NCBI RefSeq assembly: GCF_001620065.1
Contig: NZ_LQGV01000001.1
Location: 248,001-312,000 of the forward strand
Source of the DNA: Microbacterium sp. TNHR37B
Lineage (GTDB): Bacteria > Actinomycetota > Actinomycetes > Actinomycetales > Microbacteriaceae
Length of the DNA stretch: 64,000 nt
Direction: 5' to 3'
Positions within the stretch are counted from its first letter, which is position 1. Each line of letters starts with the position of its first letter. Under the pieces are notes generated by a model. The model saw nothing but the letters and a program-made list of their open reading frames with translations, made no database searches and had not been told where the DNA came from. The position numbers and the translations under genes were made by a program. Below are positions 1-10,921 of the stretch, one piece after another.

Positions 1-177
1 CGGGAAGGCATCGCTGCGGAAGGGGCGAACCAGCTCGAGGCGACGATCGCCGACCTGTCGGCCCAGATGCTCGCTGCGGCCGGGGAATTGAAGTTCGAGC
101 TTGCGGCCCGGTTGCGCGACGAGGTTCAGGATCTCAAGAAGGAGCTTCGCGCGATGGAGCGTGCCGGTCACGCGTAA
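1..177 (+). CDS. uvrB: UvrB C-terminal fragment (excinuclease ABC subunit B)
   Basis: This is the last 58 codons of a gene that begins before the window and ends at TAA 175-177. The peptide is the C-terminal UVR domain, a helical hairpin with the pattern [14 protein letters not shown] followed by a charged helix and a short tail. In UvrB this domain contacts UvrC during nucleotide excision repair. The fragment alone could be the UVR motif of another protein, but uvrA and uvrC lie just downstream and uvrB normally has this C terminus. The start and the helicase motifs are outside the window. Confidence 0.85.
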   Translation, partial: REGIAAEGANQLEATIADLSAQMLAAAGELKFELAARLRDEVQDLKKELRAMERAGHA

Positions 178-222
178 GCGGCGCCACTCGGGCTGGGCTC
201 GCGTCAGCGATCGAGCGACCGG

Positions 223-456
223 TCAGGGACAGTGCATGAGCGGCTTCGGGCCGCTGCGATCGAAGGTGTGCTCCGACATCGGATGACCGCACAGCGGACA
301 CGCGCGGCCGGTGCGCTCCGGCTCCGGCTCGGTGTCATACGGACCGACGGAGGCCGGTCCGGCGAACCGGATGAGCCGGCTGTTGAGGTACGCGTACCAG
401 CCGCCCGCCTCGCGAACGCGTTGGCGAAGGGTCGAATCCGGTTCGCTTCGTGTCAT
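223..456 (-). CDS. Uncharacterised 77-aa zinc-ribbon-like protein divergent from OhrR
   Basis: I do not recognise this family. The protein has 77 residues. Its N-terminal half is basic and aromatic (GGWYAYLNSRLIRF around residues 18-31). The C-terminal part has C53-x2-C56, H58, H63 and a terminal H75-C76 pair, suggesting one zinc site. There is no signal peptide or membrane segment. The start at 456 is chosen because the minus strand carries TACACT (464-469) 7 nt upstream of the ATG, as in other probable leaderless genes here, and because the first in-frame ATG lies at the operator. It is transcribed away from the OhrR-like gene and shares its operator, so it is probably that regulator's target. 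Function is unknown. Confidence 0.6.
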   Translation of the reverse strand: MTRSEPDSTLRQRVREAGGWYAYLNSRLIRFAGPASVGPYDTEPEPERTGRACPLCGHPMSEHTFDRSGPKPLMHCP

Positions 457-461
457 GATGA

Positions 462-473
462 TTAGTGTACTAA
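462..473. promoter_or_regulatory. Probable OhrR/MarR operator between divergent genes
   Basis: TTAGT-GT-ACTAA is an inverted repeat with 5-bp arms and a 2-bp spacer. It lies in the 32-bp gap between the 77-aa gene (start 456) and the MarR-type gene (start 489). It overlaps a minus-strand -10 candidate TACACT (464-469) and a plus-strand candidate TAGTGT (463-468), so a bound dimer would block both promoters. MarR-family dimers commonly bind such AT-rich palindromes between divergent genes. Binding itself is inferred. Confidence 0.55.
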
Positions 474-488
474 GGATTGGATAGGTGG

Positions 489-962
489 ATGGACGCGCGT
501 GACGAGATGCTCGCTCTGGAGAGCCAACTGTGCTTCGCGCTCGTGACGGCCGCGCGGAACGTCGTCTCCCTGTACCGGCCGATTCTCGAGCCACTCGGGC
601 TGACGCATCCGCAGTACCTCGTGATGCTCGCCCTCTGGGAGCAGTCGCCCCGGTCGCTCGCGGACCTCGCGGAGGCTCTCGCGATGGAGCCGGCGACGCT
701 GTCGCCGCTCGTGAAGCGATTGGAGGCTCAAGGCAGGGTCGAGCGCAGCCGCCGCTCCGATGACGAACGCGTTCTCGACATCGCGCTCTCAGCCGACGGG
801 CGGGCATTGCGCGAACGGGCCCTCGAGGTGCCCGGAGCGGTCATGGAACGAGTGGGGATGGACGTCGCGGAGATCGTCGAGCTCCGCGAAGCGCTGGCCA
901 GGTTTGCGGGCCCGCGATCCCGGCATGGCCGCTCCGGAGCCGATGTCGGAACCCCGACCTAG
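489..962 (+). CDS. MarR-family regulator, one-cysteine OhrR type
   Basis: A 157-aa winged-helix regulator. The N-terminal motif ESQLCFAL places its only cysteine at residue 15, the position of the peroxide-sensing Cys of Bacillus OhrR. It is followed by the family pattern [14 protein letters not shown] and by a recognition helix and wing (LSPLVKRLE, then [10 protein letters not shown]). OhrR proteins repress organic-hydroperoxide genes until this Cys is oxidised. I chose ATG 489 because it gives Cys15 and has a purine-rich GGATAGG just upstream; a TTG at 477 is the alternative. No ohr peroxidase gene is adjacent: the divergent partner is the 77-aa zinc-ribbon gene. Its TAG stop overlaps the -10 box of uvrA. 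Confidence 0.8.
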   Translation: MDARDEMLALESQLCFALVTAARNVVSLYRPILEPLGLTHPQYLVMLALWEQSPRSLADLAEALAMEPATLSPLVKRLEAQGRVERSRRSDDERVLDIALSADGRALRERALEVPGAVMERVGMDVAEIVELREALARFAGPRSRHGRSGADVGTPT

Positions 963-965
963 ACT
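960..965 (+). promoter_or_regulatory. -10 box TAGACT, leaderless uvrA promoter
   Basis: TAGACT ends 6 nt before the uvrA GTG at 972, so transcription should begin at or next to the start codon. Its first three bases are the TAG stop of the upstream OhrR-like gene. No Shine-Dalgarno sequence lies between it and the GTG. Confidence 0.55.
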
Positions 966-971
966 TGTCCG

Positions 972-3866
972 GTGCCCATCGTCCCCGTCGCTTCCCCGTC
1001 GAAACTGAGTGTCCGTGGCGCCCGCGTCCACAACCTGAAGGATGTCGATCTCGACATTCCGCGCGACGCGTTGGTCGTGTTCACCGGCCTCTCCGGCTCC
1101 GGAAAATCGAGCCTCGCGTTCGACACGATCTTCGCCGAGGGACAGCGTCGCTATGTCGAGTCCCTGAGCTCGTACGCGCGCCAGTTCCTCGGGCAGGTGG
1201 ACCGTCCCGACGTCGACTTCATCGAGGGACTGAGCCCTGCCGTCTCCATCGACCAGAAGTCGACCAACCGCAACCCGCGTTCGACGGTCGGAACCATCAC
1301 CGAGATCCACGACTACATGCGGCTGCTGTGGGCGCGGATCGGTGTCCCGCACTGCCCGACCTGCGGTGAGCGCATCCAGCGACAGACCGTGCAACAGATC
1401 GCCGATCAGCTCGCCGAGCTCCCCGAGCGCACCCGCTATCAGATCGTCGCGCCGGTCGTCTCTCAGAAGAAGGGGGAGTTCGTCGACCTCTTCAAGGAGC
1501 TGTCCGCCAAGGGCTATGCCCGCGCGGTGGTCGATGGTGAACTCATTCAGCTCGCCGAACCGCCGACACTCAAGAAGAGCTACAAGCACGACATCGCCGT
1601 CGTGGTCGATCGGCTCGTCGCGGCCCCGGATCTCCTCGGCCGCATCACCGATTCCGTCGAGACCGCGCTGGGACTCGCCGGCGGCGTCATGCAGGTCAAC
1701 TTCGTGGACGCCGAAGGCGACGAGGCATGGCAGAGCTACTCCGAGAAGCTGGCCTGCCCCAACGGTCACCCGCTCCAGCTGACGGAGATCGAGCCGCGCA
1801 CGTTCTCGTTCAACGCCCCCTTCGGCGCATGTCCGGCTTGCTCGGGACTCGGCACGCGCATGTCCGTCGACGTCGACCTCCTGCTGGGAGATGAGGAGCT
1901 CTCGATCAACGAGGGCGCGATCCTGCCCTGGACCACTCAGGGCAAGGGGCTGTTCCAGTACTATGAGCGGCTGCTCGTCGGTCTGGCCGACGACCTCGAC
2001 TTCTCGCTGGACACACCATGGCGCGACCTCCCCGACCGCGTGAAGGAAGCGGTGCTCCGCGGCGAGAACTTCAAGGTCACGGTCCGATGGAAGAACCGTT
2101 ACGGGCGCGAGATGCGCTATACCTCGGGGTTCGAGGGCGTGATCCCCTACATCGAGCGTCAGTACACGCAGGCGGAGTCCGACACACAGCGCCAGCGCTG
2201 GGCGGAGTACCTCCGAGAGGTCCCGTGCCCGGTGTGTCAGGGCGACCGACTCAAGCCGGAGGTCCTCGCAGTTCGCGTCCACGGGCACTCGATCGCCGAC
2301 GCATCGCGCATGAGCCTCGGAGAAGCGCAGGTCTACTTCGCGGAACTGGAACTGACCGATCGAGAGGCGCAGATCGCGGCGGCGGTGCTCCGTGAGATCC
2401 GCGCGCGGCTCGACTTCCTCATCCAGGTGGGCCTGAACTACCTGAGCCTCGGCCGCTCCGCCGGGTCGCTGTCCGGAGGCGAGGCGCAGCGCATTCGGCT
2501 CGCGACGCAGATCGGCTCCGGCCTCACCGGTGTGCTCTACGTCCTCGACGAGCCGTCGATCGGCCTGCATCAGCGAGACAATCGACGTCTGATCGAGACG
2601 CTGGTGCGCCTGAAGAGCCTCGGCAACACGCTGATCGTCGTCGAGCACGACGAGGAGACGATCGATGCCGCCGACTGGGTGGTCGACATCGGGCCCCGCG
2701 CCGGTGTGCACGGCGGCGAGGTCGTCCATTCCGGCCCCCTTGCGTCGCTCCTGGAAGACGACCGCTCGGTGACGGGCGCCTACCTGAGCGGTCGGCGCCA
2801 GATCGAGACGCCTCGCACGCGGAGGAAGATCGACAAGAAGCGTGTCGTCACGGTCGTGGGCGCGCGGGAGAACAACCTCAAGAACGTCACCGTCGACTTT
2901 CCGCTCGGCGTGCTGACGGCGGTCACCGGTGTCAGCGGCTCGGGGAAGTCGACCCTCGTGAACGGCATCCTGTATGAGGTGCTGGCGACGCGTCTGAACG
3001 GTGCGCGACGGGTGGCGGGCAAGCACACTCGCGTGACGGGTCTGGAGAACCTCGACAAGGTCGTCCACGTCGATCAGGCGCCCATCGGACGCACGCCCCG
3101 CTCCAATCCTGCGACCTACACGGGGGTGTTCGACCGCATCCGCACGCTGTTCAGCGAGACGCCGGAAGCCAAGGCGCGGGGGTATCAACCGGGTCGGTTC
3201 AGCTTCAACGTCAAGGGCGGCCGCTGCGAAGCCTGTTCGGGCGACGGCACGATCAAGATCGAGATGAACTTCCTGCCCGACGTGTATGTGGATTGTGAGG
3301 TGTGTCACGGTCAGCGGTACAACCGCGACACGCTCGCCGTCCACTACAAGGGCAAGAACATCGCTGAGGTGCTCGATATGCCGATCTCTGAGGCGGCGGA
3401 GTTCTTCGAGCCGATCCAGGCGATCCACCGGTACTTGCGGACCCTCGTGGACGTCGGCCTCGGCTATGTGCGCCTGGGCCAATCGGCGACGACCCTGTCT
3501 GGGGGCGAGGCGCAACGCGTGAAGCTCGCGACCGAACTGCAGCGCCGCTCCAACGGACGCAGTGTCTATGTCCTGGACGAGCCGACGACGGGCCTCCACT
3601 TCGAGGACGTACGCCGCCTCCTCGAGGTGCTGGGTGGTCTCGTCGACAAGGGCAACACGGTCATCGTCATCGAGCACAACCTCGACGTCATCAAGTCCAG
3701 CGACTGGATCATCGATCTCGGTCCCGAGGGAGGCGCCGGCGGCGGACAGATCGTGGCGACCGGCACCCCCGAGCAGGTCGCCGCTGTTCCCGAGAGTCAC
3801 ACCGGAACCTTCTTGGCGGAGATCCTCCCGACCGGAACGGCAGCGACCGCGCGCAAGGCCGGCTGA
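972..3866 (+). CDS. uvrA: Excinuclease ABC subunit A
   Basis: A full-length UvrA of 964 aa, the damage-sensing ATPase of nucleotide excision repair; it loads UvrB onto lesions. It has two ABC cassettes. The first Walker A is GLSGSGKS at residues 39-46, followed by the [14 protein letters not shown] and [13 protein letters not shown] stretches typical of UvrA, and the second is GVSGSGKST near residue 655. Both [10 protein letters not shown] signatures and both LDEP Walker B motifs are present. CxxC zinc modules occur as CPTC, CPAC, CPVC and CEAC/CEVC. The GTG start is supported by the -10 box exactly 6 nt upstream. uvrC follows one base after the stop, so the two are probably cotranscribed. 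No LexA-type box was identified by eye. Confidence 0.98.
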   Translation: MPIVPVASPSKLSVRGARVHNLKDVDLDIPRDALVVFTGLSGSGKSSLAFDTIFAEGQRRYVESLSSYARQFLGQVDRPDVDFIEGLSPAVSIDQKSTNRNPRSTVGTITEIHDYMRLLWARIGVPHCPTCGERIQRQTVQQIADQLAELPERTRYQIVAPVVSQKKGEFVDLFKELSAKGYARAVVDGELIQLAEPPTLKKSYKHDIAVVVDRLVAAPDLLGRITDSVETALGLAGGVMQVNFVDAEGDEAWQSYSEKLACPNGHPLQLTEIEPRTFSFNAPFGACPACSGLGTRMSVDVDLLLGDEELSINEGAILPWTTQGKGLFQYYERLLVGLADDLDFSLDTPWRDLPDRVKEAVLRGENFKVTVRWKNRYGREMRYTSGFEGVIPYIERQYTQAESDTQRQRWAEYLREVPCPVCQGDRLKPEVLAVRVHGHSIADASRMSLGEAQVYFAELELTDREAQIAAAVLREIRARLDFLIQVGLNYLSLGRSAGSLSGGEAQRIRLATQIGSGLTGVLYVLDEPSIGLHQRDNRRLIETLVRLKSLGNTLIVVEHDEETIDAADWVVDIGPRAGVHGGEVVHSGPLASLLEDDRSVTGAYLSGRRQIETPRTRRKIDKKRVVTVVGARENNLKNVTVDFPLGVLTAVTGVSGSGKSTLVNGILYEVLATRLNGARRVAGKHTRVTGLENLDKVVHVDQAPIGRTPRSNPATYTGVFDRIRTLFSETPEAKARGYQPGRFSFNVKGGRCEACSGDGTIKIEMNFLPDVYVDCEVCHGQRYNRDTLAVHYKGKNIAEVLDMPISEAAEFFEPIQAIHRYLRTLVDVGLGYVRLGQSATTLSGGEAQRVKLATELQRRSNGRSVYVLDEPTTGLHFEDVRRLLEVLGGLVDKGNTVIVIEHNLDVIKSSDWIIDLGPEGGAGGGQIVATGTPEQVAAVPESHTGTFLAEILPTGTAATARKAG

Positions 3867-3867
3867 G

Positions 3868-5802
3868 ATGGCCTCTCCGCTGTCCTATCGGCCCAAGCCG
3901 GGGGAGATCCCCACGGATCCTGGGGTCTACCGCTTCCGTGACGCCGATGGACGCGTCCTGTACGTCGGCAAGGCGAAGAACCTGCGTGCGCGCCTTTCCA
4001 ACTACTTCGCTCCGCTGCACACGCTCCACGAACGCACGCGGCGGATGGTCACGACTGCCGCGTCGGTGGAGTGGACCGTCGTCGCCACCGACGTCGACTC
4101 CCTGCAGCTGGAGTACATGTGGATTCAGGAGTTCTCGCCGCCGTTCAACGTCCGGTACAAGGACGACAAGTCCTACCCCTACCTGGCGGTGACGTTGGCG
4201 GACGAAGCACCGCGGGTGATCGTGACCCGCAACCGCAAGATCCCGGGGGCGAAGTACTTCGGTCCTTATCCCAAGGTGTGGGCCGTCCACGACACGATCG
4301 ACCTGATGATCAAGGTCTTCCCGATCCGCACCTGTAGCGACGCCTCGTACAAGAAGGCGATGGCCACCGGGAGGCCTTGCTTTCCGGGCCAGATCGGACG
4401 GTGCGGTGGCCCGTGCTCGATGACGGTGACGATCGAGGAGCACCGCGCGATCGTCGAGGACTTCATCGCCTTCCTGTCGGGGGGTGACCAGCGATTCACG
4501 CGCGAGCTCACGGCGCGGATGAGGGAAGCCGCAGCCGCCCTCGACTACGAGTCTGCTGCCGTCTACCGCGACAAGCTGACCGCGATCGATGCCGTGCTCA
4601 ACAAGAGCGCCCTCGTGCTCGCTTCCGACACCGATGCCGACCTGTTCGGAGTGGCCGAAGATGAGCTGTCCGCCGCGGTCCAGCACTTCGTCGTGCGGGG
4701 CGGACGCGTGCGCGGAGTGCGGGCGATGACCATCGACAAGGAGCTCGACATTACGAGCGCTGAGTTGATCGACCAGGTTCTCCAGCGCACCTACGGCGAC
4801 GCGGTCGCCGCTGACATCCCCCGGCAGGTGCTCGTGCCGCGCCTTCCCGACGATGCCGCCGAGCTGGAGGCATGGCTGCAGGCCCGCAGGGGGAAGCGCG
4901 TGTCGATCCAGGTCGCGCAGCGGGGTCGCAAGTCGGAACTCATGAAAACGGCGATGCTCAATGCTCAGCAGGCGCTGATGCTGCACAAGACGCGTCGTAC
5001 CAGCGACTACACCGCACGCACCCGGGCACTGACCGACCTGCAGGAGGCCCTCGGGATGACCGAGGCGCCGCTGCGGATCGAGTGCTTCGACGTGTCGCAC
5101 CTCTCCGGCACGAACGTCGTCGCCTCGATGGTGGTCTTCGAAGACGGACTCGCCCGCAAGGACCAGTACCGCTCGTTCTCGGTGGCCGAGACGACCGACG
5201 ATACCGATTCCCTCTACCAAGTACTGCGCAGACGCCTCGCTCATGTCGATTCCGACGAAGCCGCAGAGGCCGGCGCCGGGGGAGTGGGCGATGCGATGGA
5301 CACCGACTCGGCGGCGGGCGGCGACGAGGAGGCGGTGGTCGTCACCGCCCGGAAGCGCCCTCGATTCGCTTATCGTCCTCAGCTCCTCGTCGTCGACGGG
5401 GGAAAGCCGCAGGTCGAAGCGGCCGCCCGCGCGCTGCGCGACGCCGGGCACGAGGAGATCGCCCTCTGCGGGATCGCGAAGCGACTCGAGGAAGTCTGGC
5501 TTCCCGGCGAGGACTTCCCCGTGATCCTGCCGCGCACCTCTGAGGCGCTCTATCTTCTCCAACGCCTGCGTGACGAGGCGCACCGATTCGCGATCACCCA
5601 CCAGCGCAAGCGCCGTAAGCGCGACATCTCTTCGGTGCTGAGCGAAGTCCCGGGGCTTGGTGATGCACGTATCAAGGCGTTGCTCCGGCATTTCGGGTCG
5701 GTGTCGGCCTTGCGGGCGGCGCCGCCGGAGGAGATCACGCAGGTTCCGGGGGTCGGGCCCGCGTTGGCCGCCGCCATTCACGCACATCTCTCGGGATCCT
5801 GA
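3868..5802 (+). CDS. uvrC: Excinuclease ABC subunit C
   Basis: A 644-aa UvrC, the dual-incision nuclease of nucleotide excision repair. The N-terminal GIY-YIG domain is seen in DPGVYRF...[14 protein letters not shown] (residues about 15-50) and cuts 3' of the lesion. A UVR helix ([14 protein letters not shown], near residue 220) binds UvrB. The RNase H-like domain contains [12 protein letters not shown] and VVDGGKPQ and cuts 5'. The C-terminus has tandem helix-hairpin-helix motifs ([13 protein letters not shown] and [12 protein letters not shown]). An acidic, low-complexity insert lies around residues 460-495. The ATG is 1 nt after the uvrA stop, pointing to translational coupling. Confidence 0.97.
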   Translation: MASPLSYRPKPGEIPTDPGVYRFRDADGRVLYVGKAKNLRARLSNYFAPLHTLHERTRRMVTTAASVEWTVVATDVDSLQLEYMWIQEFSPPFNVRYKDDKSYPYLAVTLADEAPRVIVTRNRKIPGAKYFGPYPKVWAVHDTIDLMIKVFPIRTCSDASYKKAMATGRPCFPGQIGRCGGPCSMTVTIEEHRAIVEDFIAFLSGGDQRFTRELTARMREAAAALDYESAAVYRDKLTAIDAVLNKSALVLASDTDADLFGVAEDELSAAVQHFVVRGGRVRGVRAMTIDKELDITSAELIDQVLQRTYGDAVAADIPRQVLVPRLPDDAAELEAWLQARRGKRVSIQVAQRGRKSELMKTAMLNAQQALMLHKTRRTSDYTARTRALTDLQEALGMTEAPLRIECFDVSHLSGTNVVASMVVFEDGLARKDQYRSFSVAETTDDTDSLYQVLRRRLAHVDSDEAAEAGAGGVGDAMDTDSAAGGDEEAVVVTARKRPRFAYRPQLLVVDGGKPQVEAAARALRDAGHEEIALCGIAKRLEEVWLPGEDFPVILPRTSEALYLLQRLRDEAHRFAITHQRKRRKRDISSVLSEVPGLGDARIKALLRHFGSVSALRAAPPEEITQVPGVGPALAAAIHAHLSGS

Positions 5803-5835
5803 CCGGGCGCTCGTCGCTCTCCGGCGGGGTATCGA

Positions 5836-5841
5836 TAGGCT
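5836..5841 (+). promoter_or_regulatory. -10 box TAGGCT of rapZ
   Basis: TAGGCT is followed by a leader of about 25 nt containing GGGGGAA just before the rapZ GTG at 5869. This makes it a conventional leadered promoter rather than a leaderless one. No good -35 was seen. Confidence 0.4.
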
Positions 5842-5868
5842 GAGACACAGCAAGAGACGGGGGAACAC

Positions 5869-6736
5869 GTGGCAGGCGCGGCAGGCGAGGTCCTGATCGT
5901 CACCGGCATGTCCGGAGCCGGGAGGACGACGGCAGCCAACGCTCTGGAGGACATGGGATGGTATGTCGTCGACAACCTTCCGCCGCAGATGTTGCGCCCG
6001 CTCCTGGAGATCTCGGAGGCCGCTGCCGGGGCACTTCCGAAGGTTGCCGCCGTGGTCGATGTCCGGGGGAGGGACCTCTTCGGAGCGCTCCCCGCCGTCA
6101 CGCAGGCCTTGCGGGGCGGCCGACCTCTGCGCGTGCTCTTCCTCGACGCCTCCGACGACGTGCTCGTGCGGCGATTCGAATCGGTGAGACGGCCGCACCC
6201 GCTGCAGGACGACGGCACCCTGTTGGACGGCATTCATCGCGAGCGTGAGCGGCTGTCGGCCATACGCGAGGGCGCCGACGTGATCCTAGACACCAGCTCG
6301 CTGAACATCCATCAACTGGCGACACGCGTGACCGACCTCTTCCGCGAGGAAGGAGACGCCCGGCACACGCTTACCGTCATGAGCTTCGGCTTCAAGTACG
6401 GACTGCCGACCGATGTCGACCTCGTCGCCGACATGCGATTCCTCCCGAATCCGTTCTGGATCCCCGAGCTGAAGGCGCACACGGGGGAAGAGCCCCAGGT
6501 GCGGGACTACGTGCTGTCGCAACAGGGTGCGCTCGAGTTCATCGACACCTACGCGCGCGCTGCGACCCGTGCTGGAGGGGTACCAACGCGAGAACAAGCA
6601 GCATTCGGTCGTGGCGGTCGGGTGCACAGGGGGCAAGCACCGCTCCGTCGTGACGGCGCTGGAACTGGCTCGCCGGCTGAGCTCCGTGCCCGGTGTCGCC
6701 GTGCGCGTGAAACACCGCGACCTCGGTCGCGAGTAG
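5869..6736 (+). pseudogene. rapZ: RapZ-family nucleotide-binding protein, frameshifted
   Basis: The gene encodes the RapZ/YvcJ family, P-loop proteins that bind nucleotides and, in enterobacteria, RNA. The N-terminal part has Walker A GMSGAGRT (Arg in place of Lys, common in actinobacterial members), Walker B RVLFLDAS and RRPHPL. The conserved C terminus ([40 protein letters not shown]) lies in a different frame. The shift falls in the GC run at 6552-6560: homologous RapZ would read [13 protein letters not shown], which needs two more bases. The total length of 868 nt is not a multiple of three. Read straight on, the upstream frame stays open into whiA. This may be a real slip mutation or a sequencing error. 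A GC-rich leader with GGGGGAA precedes GTG 5869. Confidence 0.85.
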
Positions 6737-6739
6737 GCT
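6734..6739 (+). promoter_or_regulatory. -10 box TAGGCT upstream of whiA, overlapping the rapZ stop
   Basis: TAGGCT begins with the TAG stop codon of rapZ. It would start a transcript near 6746 with a leader of about 44 nt before the whiA GTG at 6790. AGGACC lies at 6781-6786, too close to be a strong ribosome-binding site. Confidence 0.4.
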
Positions 6740-6789
6740 GGATGTTTGCCGCGGAGACCCCGCACCCCGGACAGGAACGAAGGACCGCC

Positions 6790-7767
6790 GTGTCGTTGAC
6801 CGCAGACGTGAAGGCCGAACTTGCAACCGTCCGCGACCCTCGCCCCACGGCGCGCGTCGCGGAGCTGACAGCGATTCTGCGCTTCTCGGGCGGCCTGCAT
6901 TCGATCGCCGGGCGGGTCGCCGTCGAAGCGGAGTTGGAGTCCGACATCCTTGCCCGTCGAGCGGCTCGCGAGATCATGGAGATCTACGGCGTCCGGCCGG
7001 AGCTCGTCCACGTGCAGGCCTCCGGCGGCCGTGCCGGCGGCCATTTCGCCGTGCGGGTCATCGAGGGCGGTGAGACACTCGCCCGTCAGACCGGCCTGCT
7101 GGATCAGCGGCGACGTCCCGTGCGCGGGCTTCCCAACCGTCTCACCACGGGCTCCCGTGGCGATCTCGCCGCGATCTGGCGCGGCGCTTTCCTGGCCTCC
7201 GGCGCCCTGTCGGACCCCGGCCGGTCGGCGGCCTTGGAGATTTCCTGCCCCTCTCCGGAGGCAGCGATGGCCCTCGTGGGGGCTGGCCACCGACTCGGCA
7301 TCGCCGCGAAGGCGCGCGAAGTCCGTGGTGCTCCCCGTGTGGTCGTCCGCGATGGTGAGGCAATCCGGGCCGCCTTGGCCGAGATGGGTGCCGTCCGCAC
7401 GGCGCGCGCGTGGGAGGAGTTGCGACAGCGACGTGAAGTGAGGGCGGGCGTCAACCGGCTGGTGAACTTCGACGACGCCAACCTGCGCCGATCCGCGCAG
7501 GCTGCCGTCGCCGCTTGCGCGCGCGTGGAACGCGCTCTCGAGATCCTCGGCGAGGACGTGCCCGAGCACCTTCGCCAAGCGGGCGACTTGCGGCTCGCGC
7601 ACCGCGACGCCAGCCTTGACGAGCTCGGTCATCACGCCGATCCGCCGATGACGAAGGACGCCGTAGCCGGTCGGATCCGTCGCCTCCTGGCCATGGCTGA
7701 CAAGAAGGCAGCTGCTGAGGGGATCCCCGACACCGAGTCCGCGGTTCCGGCTGGTCTCGACGATTGA
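6790..7767 (+). CDS. whiA: WhiA DNA-binding regulator
   Basis: A 325-aa WhiA, present across Gram-positive bacteria and needed for sporulation septation in Streptomyces and for division control elsewhere. The N-terminal half is a degenerate LAGLIDADG homing-endonuclease fold ([12 protein letters not shown] around residues 25-36, [18 protein letters not shown] around 135-152). The C-terminal part is the helix-turn-helix region ([39 protein letters not shown]). The order rapZ-whiA is the conserved one. The usual yvcK gene is not between them here, so the cluster is reduced. The start GTG 6790 gives the family N terminus [10 protein letters not shown]. The coding frame is continuous with the upstream rapZ body frame. 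Confidence 0.95.
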   Translation: MSLTADVKAELATVRDPRPTARVAELTAILRFSGGLHSIAGRVAVEAELESDILARRAAREIMEIYGVRPELVHVQASGGRAGGHFAVRVIEGGETLARQTGLLDQRRRPVRGLPNRLTTGSRGDLAAIWRGAFLASGALSDPGRSAALEISCPSPEAAMALVGAGHRLGIAAKAREVRGAPRVVVRDGEAIRAALAEMGAVRTARAWEELRQRREVRAGVNRLVNFDDANLRRSAQAAVAACARVERALEILGEDVPEHLRQAGDLRLAHRDASLDELGHHADPPMTKDAVAGRIRRLLAMADKKAAAEGIPDTESAVPAGLDD

Positions 7768-7863
7768 CCGCACGAGGTCGACAGAAGTTCCCCGCAGCGG
7801 GAAGCAACCCCCTGGTGCGGTTGTTGACCACCAATAGACTGGAAAACAGTCCGTTCCGACAGG

Positions 7864-7883
7864 CCCGCCGCCCACGCGGCGGG
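7864..7883 (+). terminator. Hairpin between whiA and sodA
   Basis: CCCGCCGC-CCAC-GCGGCGGG forms a perfect 8-bp stem with a 4-nt loop. No U-run follows. It could end whiA transcription or be a structured part of the sodA leader, since a -10-like TAGACT lies upstream at 7835-7840. Confidence 0.35.
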
Positions 7884-7946
7884 GTCCGTCAGATTCCCTG
7901 ACACGTCACTCGTCGCCGTCGTGCGACACGACAGGAAGAAGAGAAC

Positions 7947-8582
7947 ATGGCCACGTACACGCTCCCCGAGCTCCCTTACGACTACTCGGCTCTCGAGCCC
8001 AGCATCAGCGGCAAGATCATGGAGCTTCACCACTCCAAGCACCACCAGGCGTATGTCACGGGAGCAAACACGGCCCTCGAGCAGCTCGCCGAGGCCCGCG
8101 AGAGTGGGAACCTCGCGAACGTGAACAAGCTCGAGAAGGACCTGGCGTTCAACCTCGGCGGTCACGTCAACCACTCGATCTTCTGGACCAACCTCGCCCC
8201 GGCGGGCAACGGTGGGGGTGGCGAGCCCGAGGGCGAGCTGCGCGCCGCGATCGACGAGTTCTTCGGCGGGTTCGACAAGTTCCAGGCGCACTTCACGGCG
8301 GCGGCCACGGGAATCCAGGGATCCGGCTGGGCGGTGCTGAGCTGGGACCCGATCGGGCAGCGTCTGATCATCCAGCAGATGTTCGATCAGCAGGCGAACA
8401 CCGCGATGGGCACCGTTCCGCTCTTCCAGCTCGACATGTGGGAGCACGCCTTCTACCTCGACTACCTCAACGTCAAGGCCGACTACGTGAAGGCGGCGTG
8501 GAACATCGCCAACTGGGGCAACGTCCAGGCCCGCTTTGACACGGCTCGCGAGAAGACCAAGGGCCTGCTGGTACTGTCATGA
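7947..8582 (+). CDS. sodA: Superoxide dismutase (Fe/Mn family)
   Basis: A 211-aa cytoplasmic superoxide dismutase that converts superoxide to hydrogen peroxide and oxygen. Metal ligands are visible: His28 in ELHHSKHHQ, the His of GGHVNHSIFW, and Asp and His in LDMWEHAFYLDY. No signal peptide is present. The stretch GIQGSGWAVLSWD and the QQANT segment resemble mycobacterial enzymes that are Fe-dependent or cambialistic, so the metal cannot be assigned from sequence. GGAAGAAGAGAAC before the ATG serves as ribosome-binding site. The long leader from 7768 contains a TAGACT -10 candidate at 7835 and a hairpin at 7864. Confidence 0.96.
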   Translation: MATYTLPELPYDYSALEPSISGKIMELHHSKHHQAYVTGANTALEQLAEARESGNLANVNKLEKDLAFNLGGHVNHSIFWTNLAPAGNGGGGEPEGELRAAIDEFFGGFDKFQAHFTAAATGIQGSGWAVLSWDPIGQRLIIQQMFDQQANTAMGTVPLFQLDMWEHAFYLDYLNVKADYVKAAWNIANWGNVQARFDTAREKTKGLLVLS

Positions 8583-8589
8583 TCGTCAT

Positions 8590-9697
<1,108 letters not shown>

Positions 9698-9706
9698 GGT
9701 AGCTCC

Positions 9707-10921
9707 ATGGCGCTGCGCACCCTCGATTCCCTGGGTTCGCTGGCCGGAAAGCGCGTCATCGTCCGTGTTGACTTCAACGTCCCCCTGAAGGACGGCGTCA
9801 TCACGGACGATGGGCGTGTCCGGGCGGCTCTTCCGACCCTGAACCACCTCATCAACCAGGGCGCGCGCGTCATCGCGTGCTCGCATCTGGGTCGGCCCGA
9901 CGGCGCTCCCGACGCCCGGTACAGCCTCGAACCCGTCGCTCAACGGCTCTCTGAACTCCTCGGAAAGCCGGTCGCCTTCGCCCGTGACACCGTCGGTCCG
10001 TCCGCGCGTGACGCCGTCGGCGCCCTCGAAGACGGCGACATCGCGGTGATCGAGAACCTCCGATTCAACGCCGGTGAGACGGCGAAGGACGAGGCCACGC
10101 GTCACGCCTTCGCTCAGGAGCTCGCCCAGCTCGGCGACGTTCTGGTCTCGGACGGCTTCGGCGTGGTGCACCGCAAGCAGGCGTCGGTGTACGACCTCGC
10201 GGAGCTCCTGCCGTCGGCGGCGGGCTACCTGATCGAGAAGGAGGTCGACGTGCTCGACCGCCTGACCGAGAAGCCGGAACGTCCCTACGCCGTGGTGCTC
10301 GGTGGATCGAAGGTGAGTGACAAGCTCGGCGTGATCGAGCACTTGTTGCCGCGCGCAGACAAGATCCTCGTGGGCGGGGGGATGCTCTTCACCTTCCTCG
10401 CCGCGCAGGGGCACAAGGTCGGCAAGAGCCTCCTCGAGACCGATCAGATCGACACGGTCAAGGGCTACATCGCCACGGCGAAGGAGAAGGGCGTCGAGCT
10501 CGTCCTCCCCGTCGACGCCGTGATGGCCTCCTCCTTCTCTGCCGATGCAGATCATGTGGTCGCCGATGCCGATGCCCTGGAGGACACCCCGTTCGGCGCC
10601 GAGGGGATGGGCCTGGACGTCGGCCCGCGGACGGCGGAGATCTTCGCCGATGCCATTCGCACCTCCCGCACGGTGTTCTGGAACGGTCCCATGGGAGTGT
10701 TCGAGATGCCCGCGTTCGCGGCGGGCACGAAGACGGTGGCCGCAGCGCTGACCGAGGTCGACGGACTGTCCGTCGTCGGTGGCGGCGACTCGGCCGCGGC
10801 CGTTCGCCAGCTGGGATTCGCTGATGACCGTTTCGGACACATCTCGACGGGCGGGGGCGCGAGCCTCGAGTTCCTCGAAGGCAAGAAGCTCCCCGGATTG
10901 GAGATCCTCGGATGGCAGTGA
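9707..10921 (+). CDS. pgk: Phosphoglycerate kinase
   Basis: A 404-aa enzyme that transfers phosphate from 1,3-bisphosphoglycerate to ADP in glycolysis. The N-terminal VRVDFNVPLKDG is at residues about 21-32, followed by the substrate-binding CSHLGRPDG. The nucleotide-binding half shows VLGGSKVSDKLGVI, the glycine-rich GGGMLFTFL, and WNGPMGVFE near the C terminus. The terminal GGGDSAAAV and STGGGASLEFLEG motifs are intact. GAGG just after the gap stop is the likely ribosome-binding site. The last 10 nt overlap tpiA. Confidence 0.98.
   Translation: MALRTLDSLGSLAGKRVIVRVDFNVPLKDGVITDDGRVRAALPTLNHLINQGARVIACSHLGRPDGAPDARYSLEPVAQRLSELLGKPVAFARDTVGPSARDAVGALEDGDIAVIENLRFNAGETAKDEATRHAFAQELAQLGDVLVSDGFGVVHRKQASVYDLAELLPSAAGYLIEKEVDVLDRLTEKPERPYAVVLGGSKVSDKLGVIEHLLPRADKILVGGGMLFTFLAAQGHKVGKSLLETDQIDTVKGYIATAKEKGVELVLPVDAVMASSFSADADHVVADADALEDTPFGAEGMGLDVGPRTAEIFADAIRTSRTVFWNGPMGVFEMPAFAAGTKTVAAALTEVDGLSVVGGGDSAAAVRQLGFADDRFGHISTGGGASLEFLEGKKLPGLEILGWQ

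Noticed and set aside
789-3800. A 1003-codon open frame on the minus strand opposite uvrA
   Set aside because: It mirrors the codon pattern of uvrA in a high-G+C genome, has low-complexity Arg/Asp/Val/Leu composition and no recognisable domain.
3709-6237. An 842-codon minus-strand frame opposite uvrC and rapZ
   Set aside because: Shadow of the uvrC reading frame; no domain and the protein is His/Arg-rich.
6541-6570. Programmed ribosomal frameshifting in rapZ
   Set aside because: There is no slippery heptamer or following pseudoknot, and RapZ is not known to use one. A GC-repeat length change or sequencing error is simpler.
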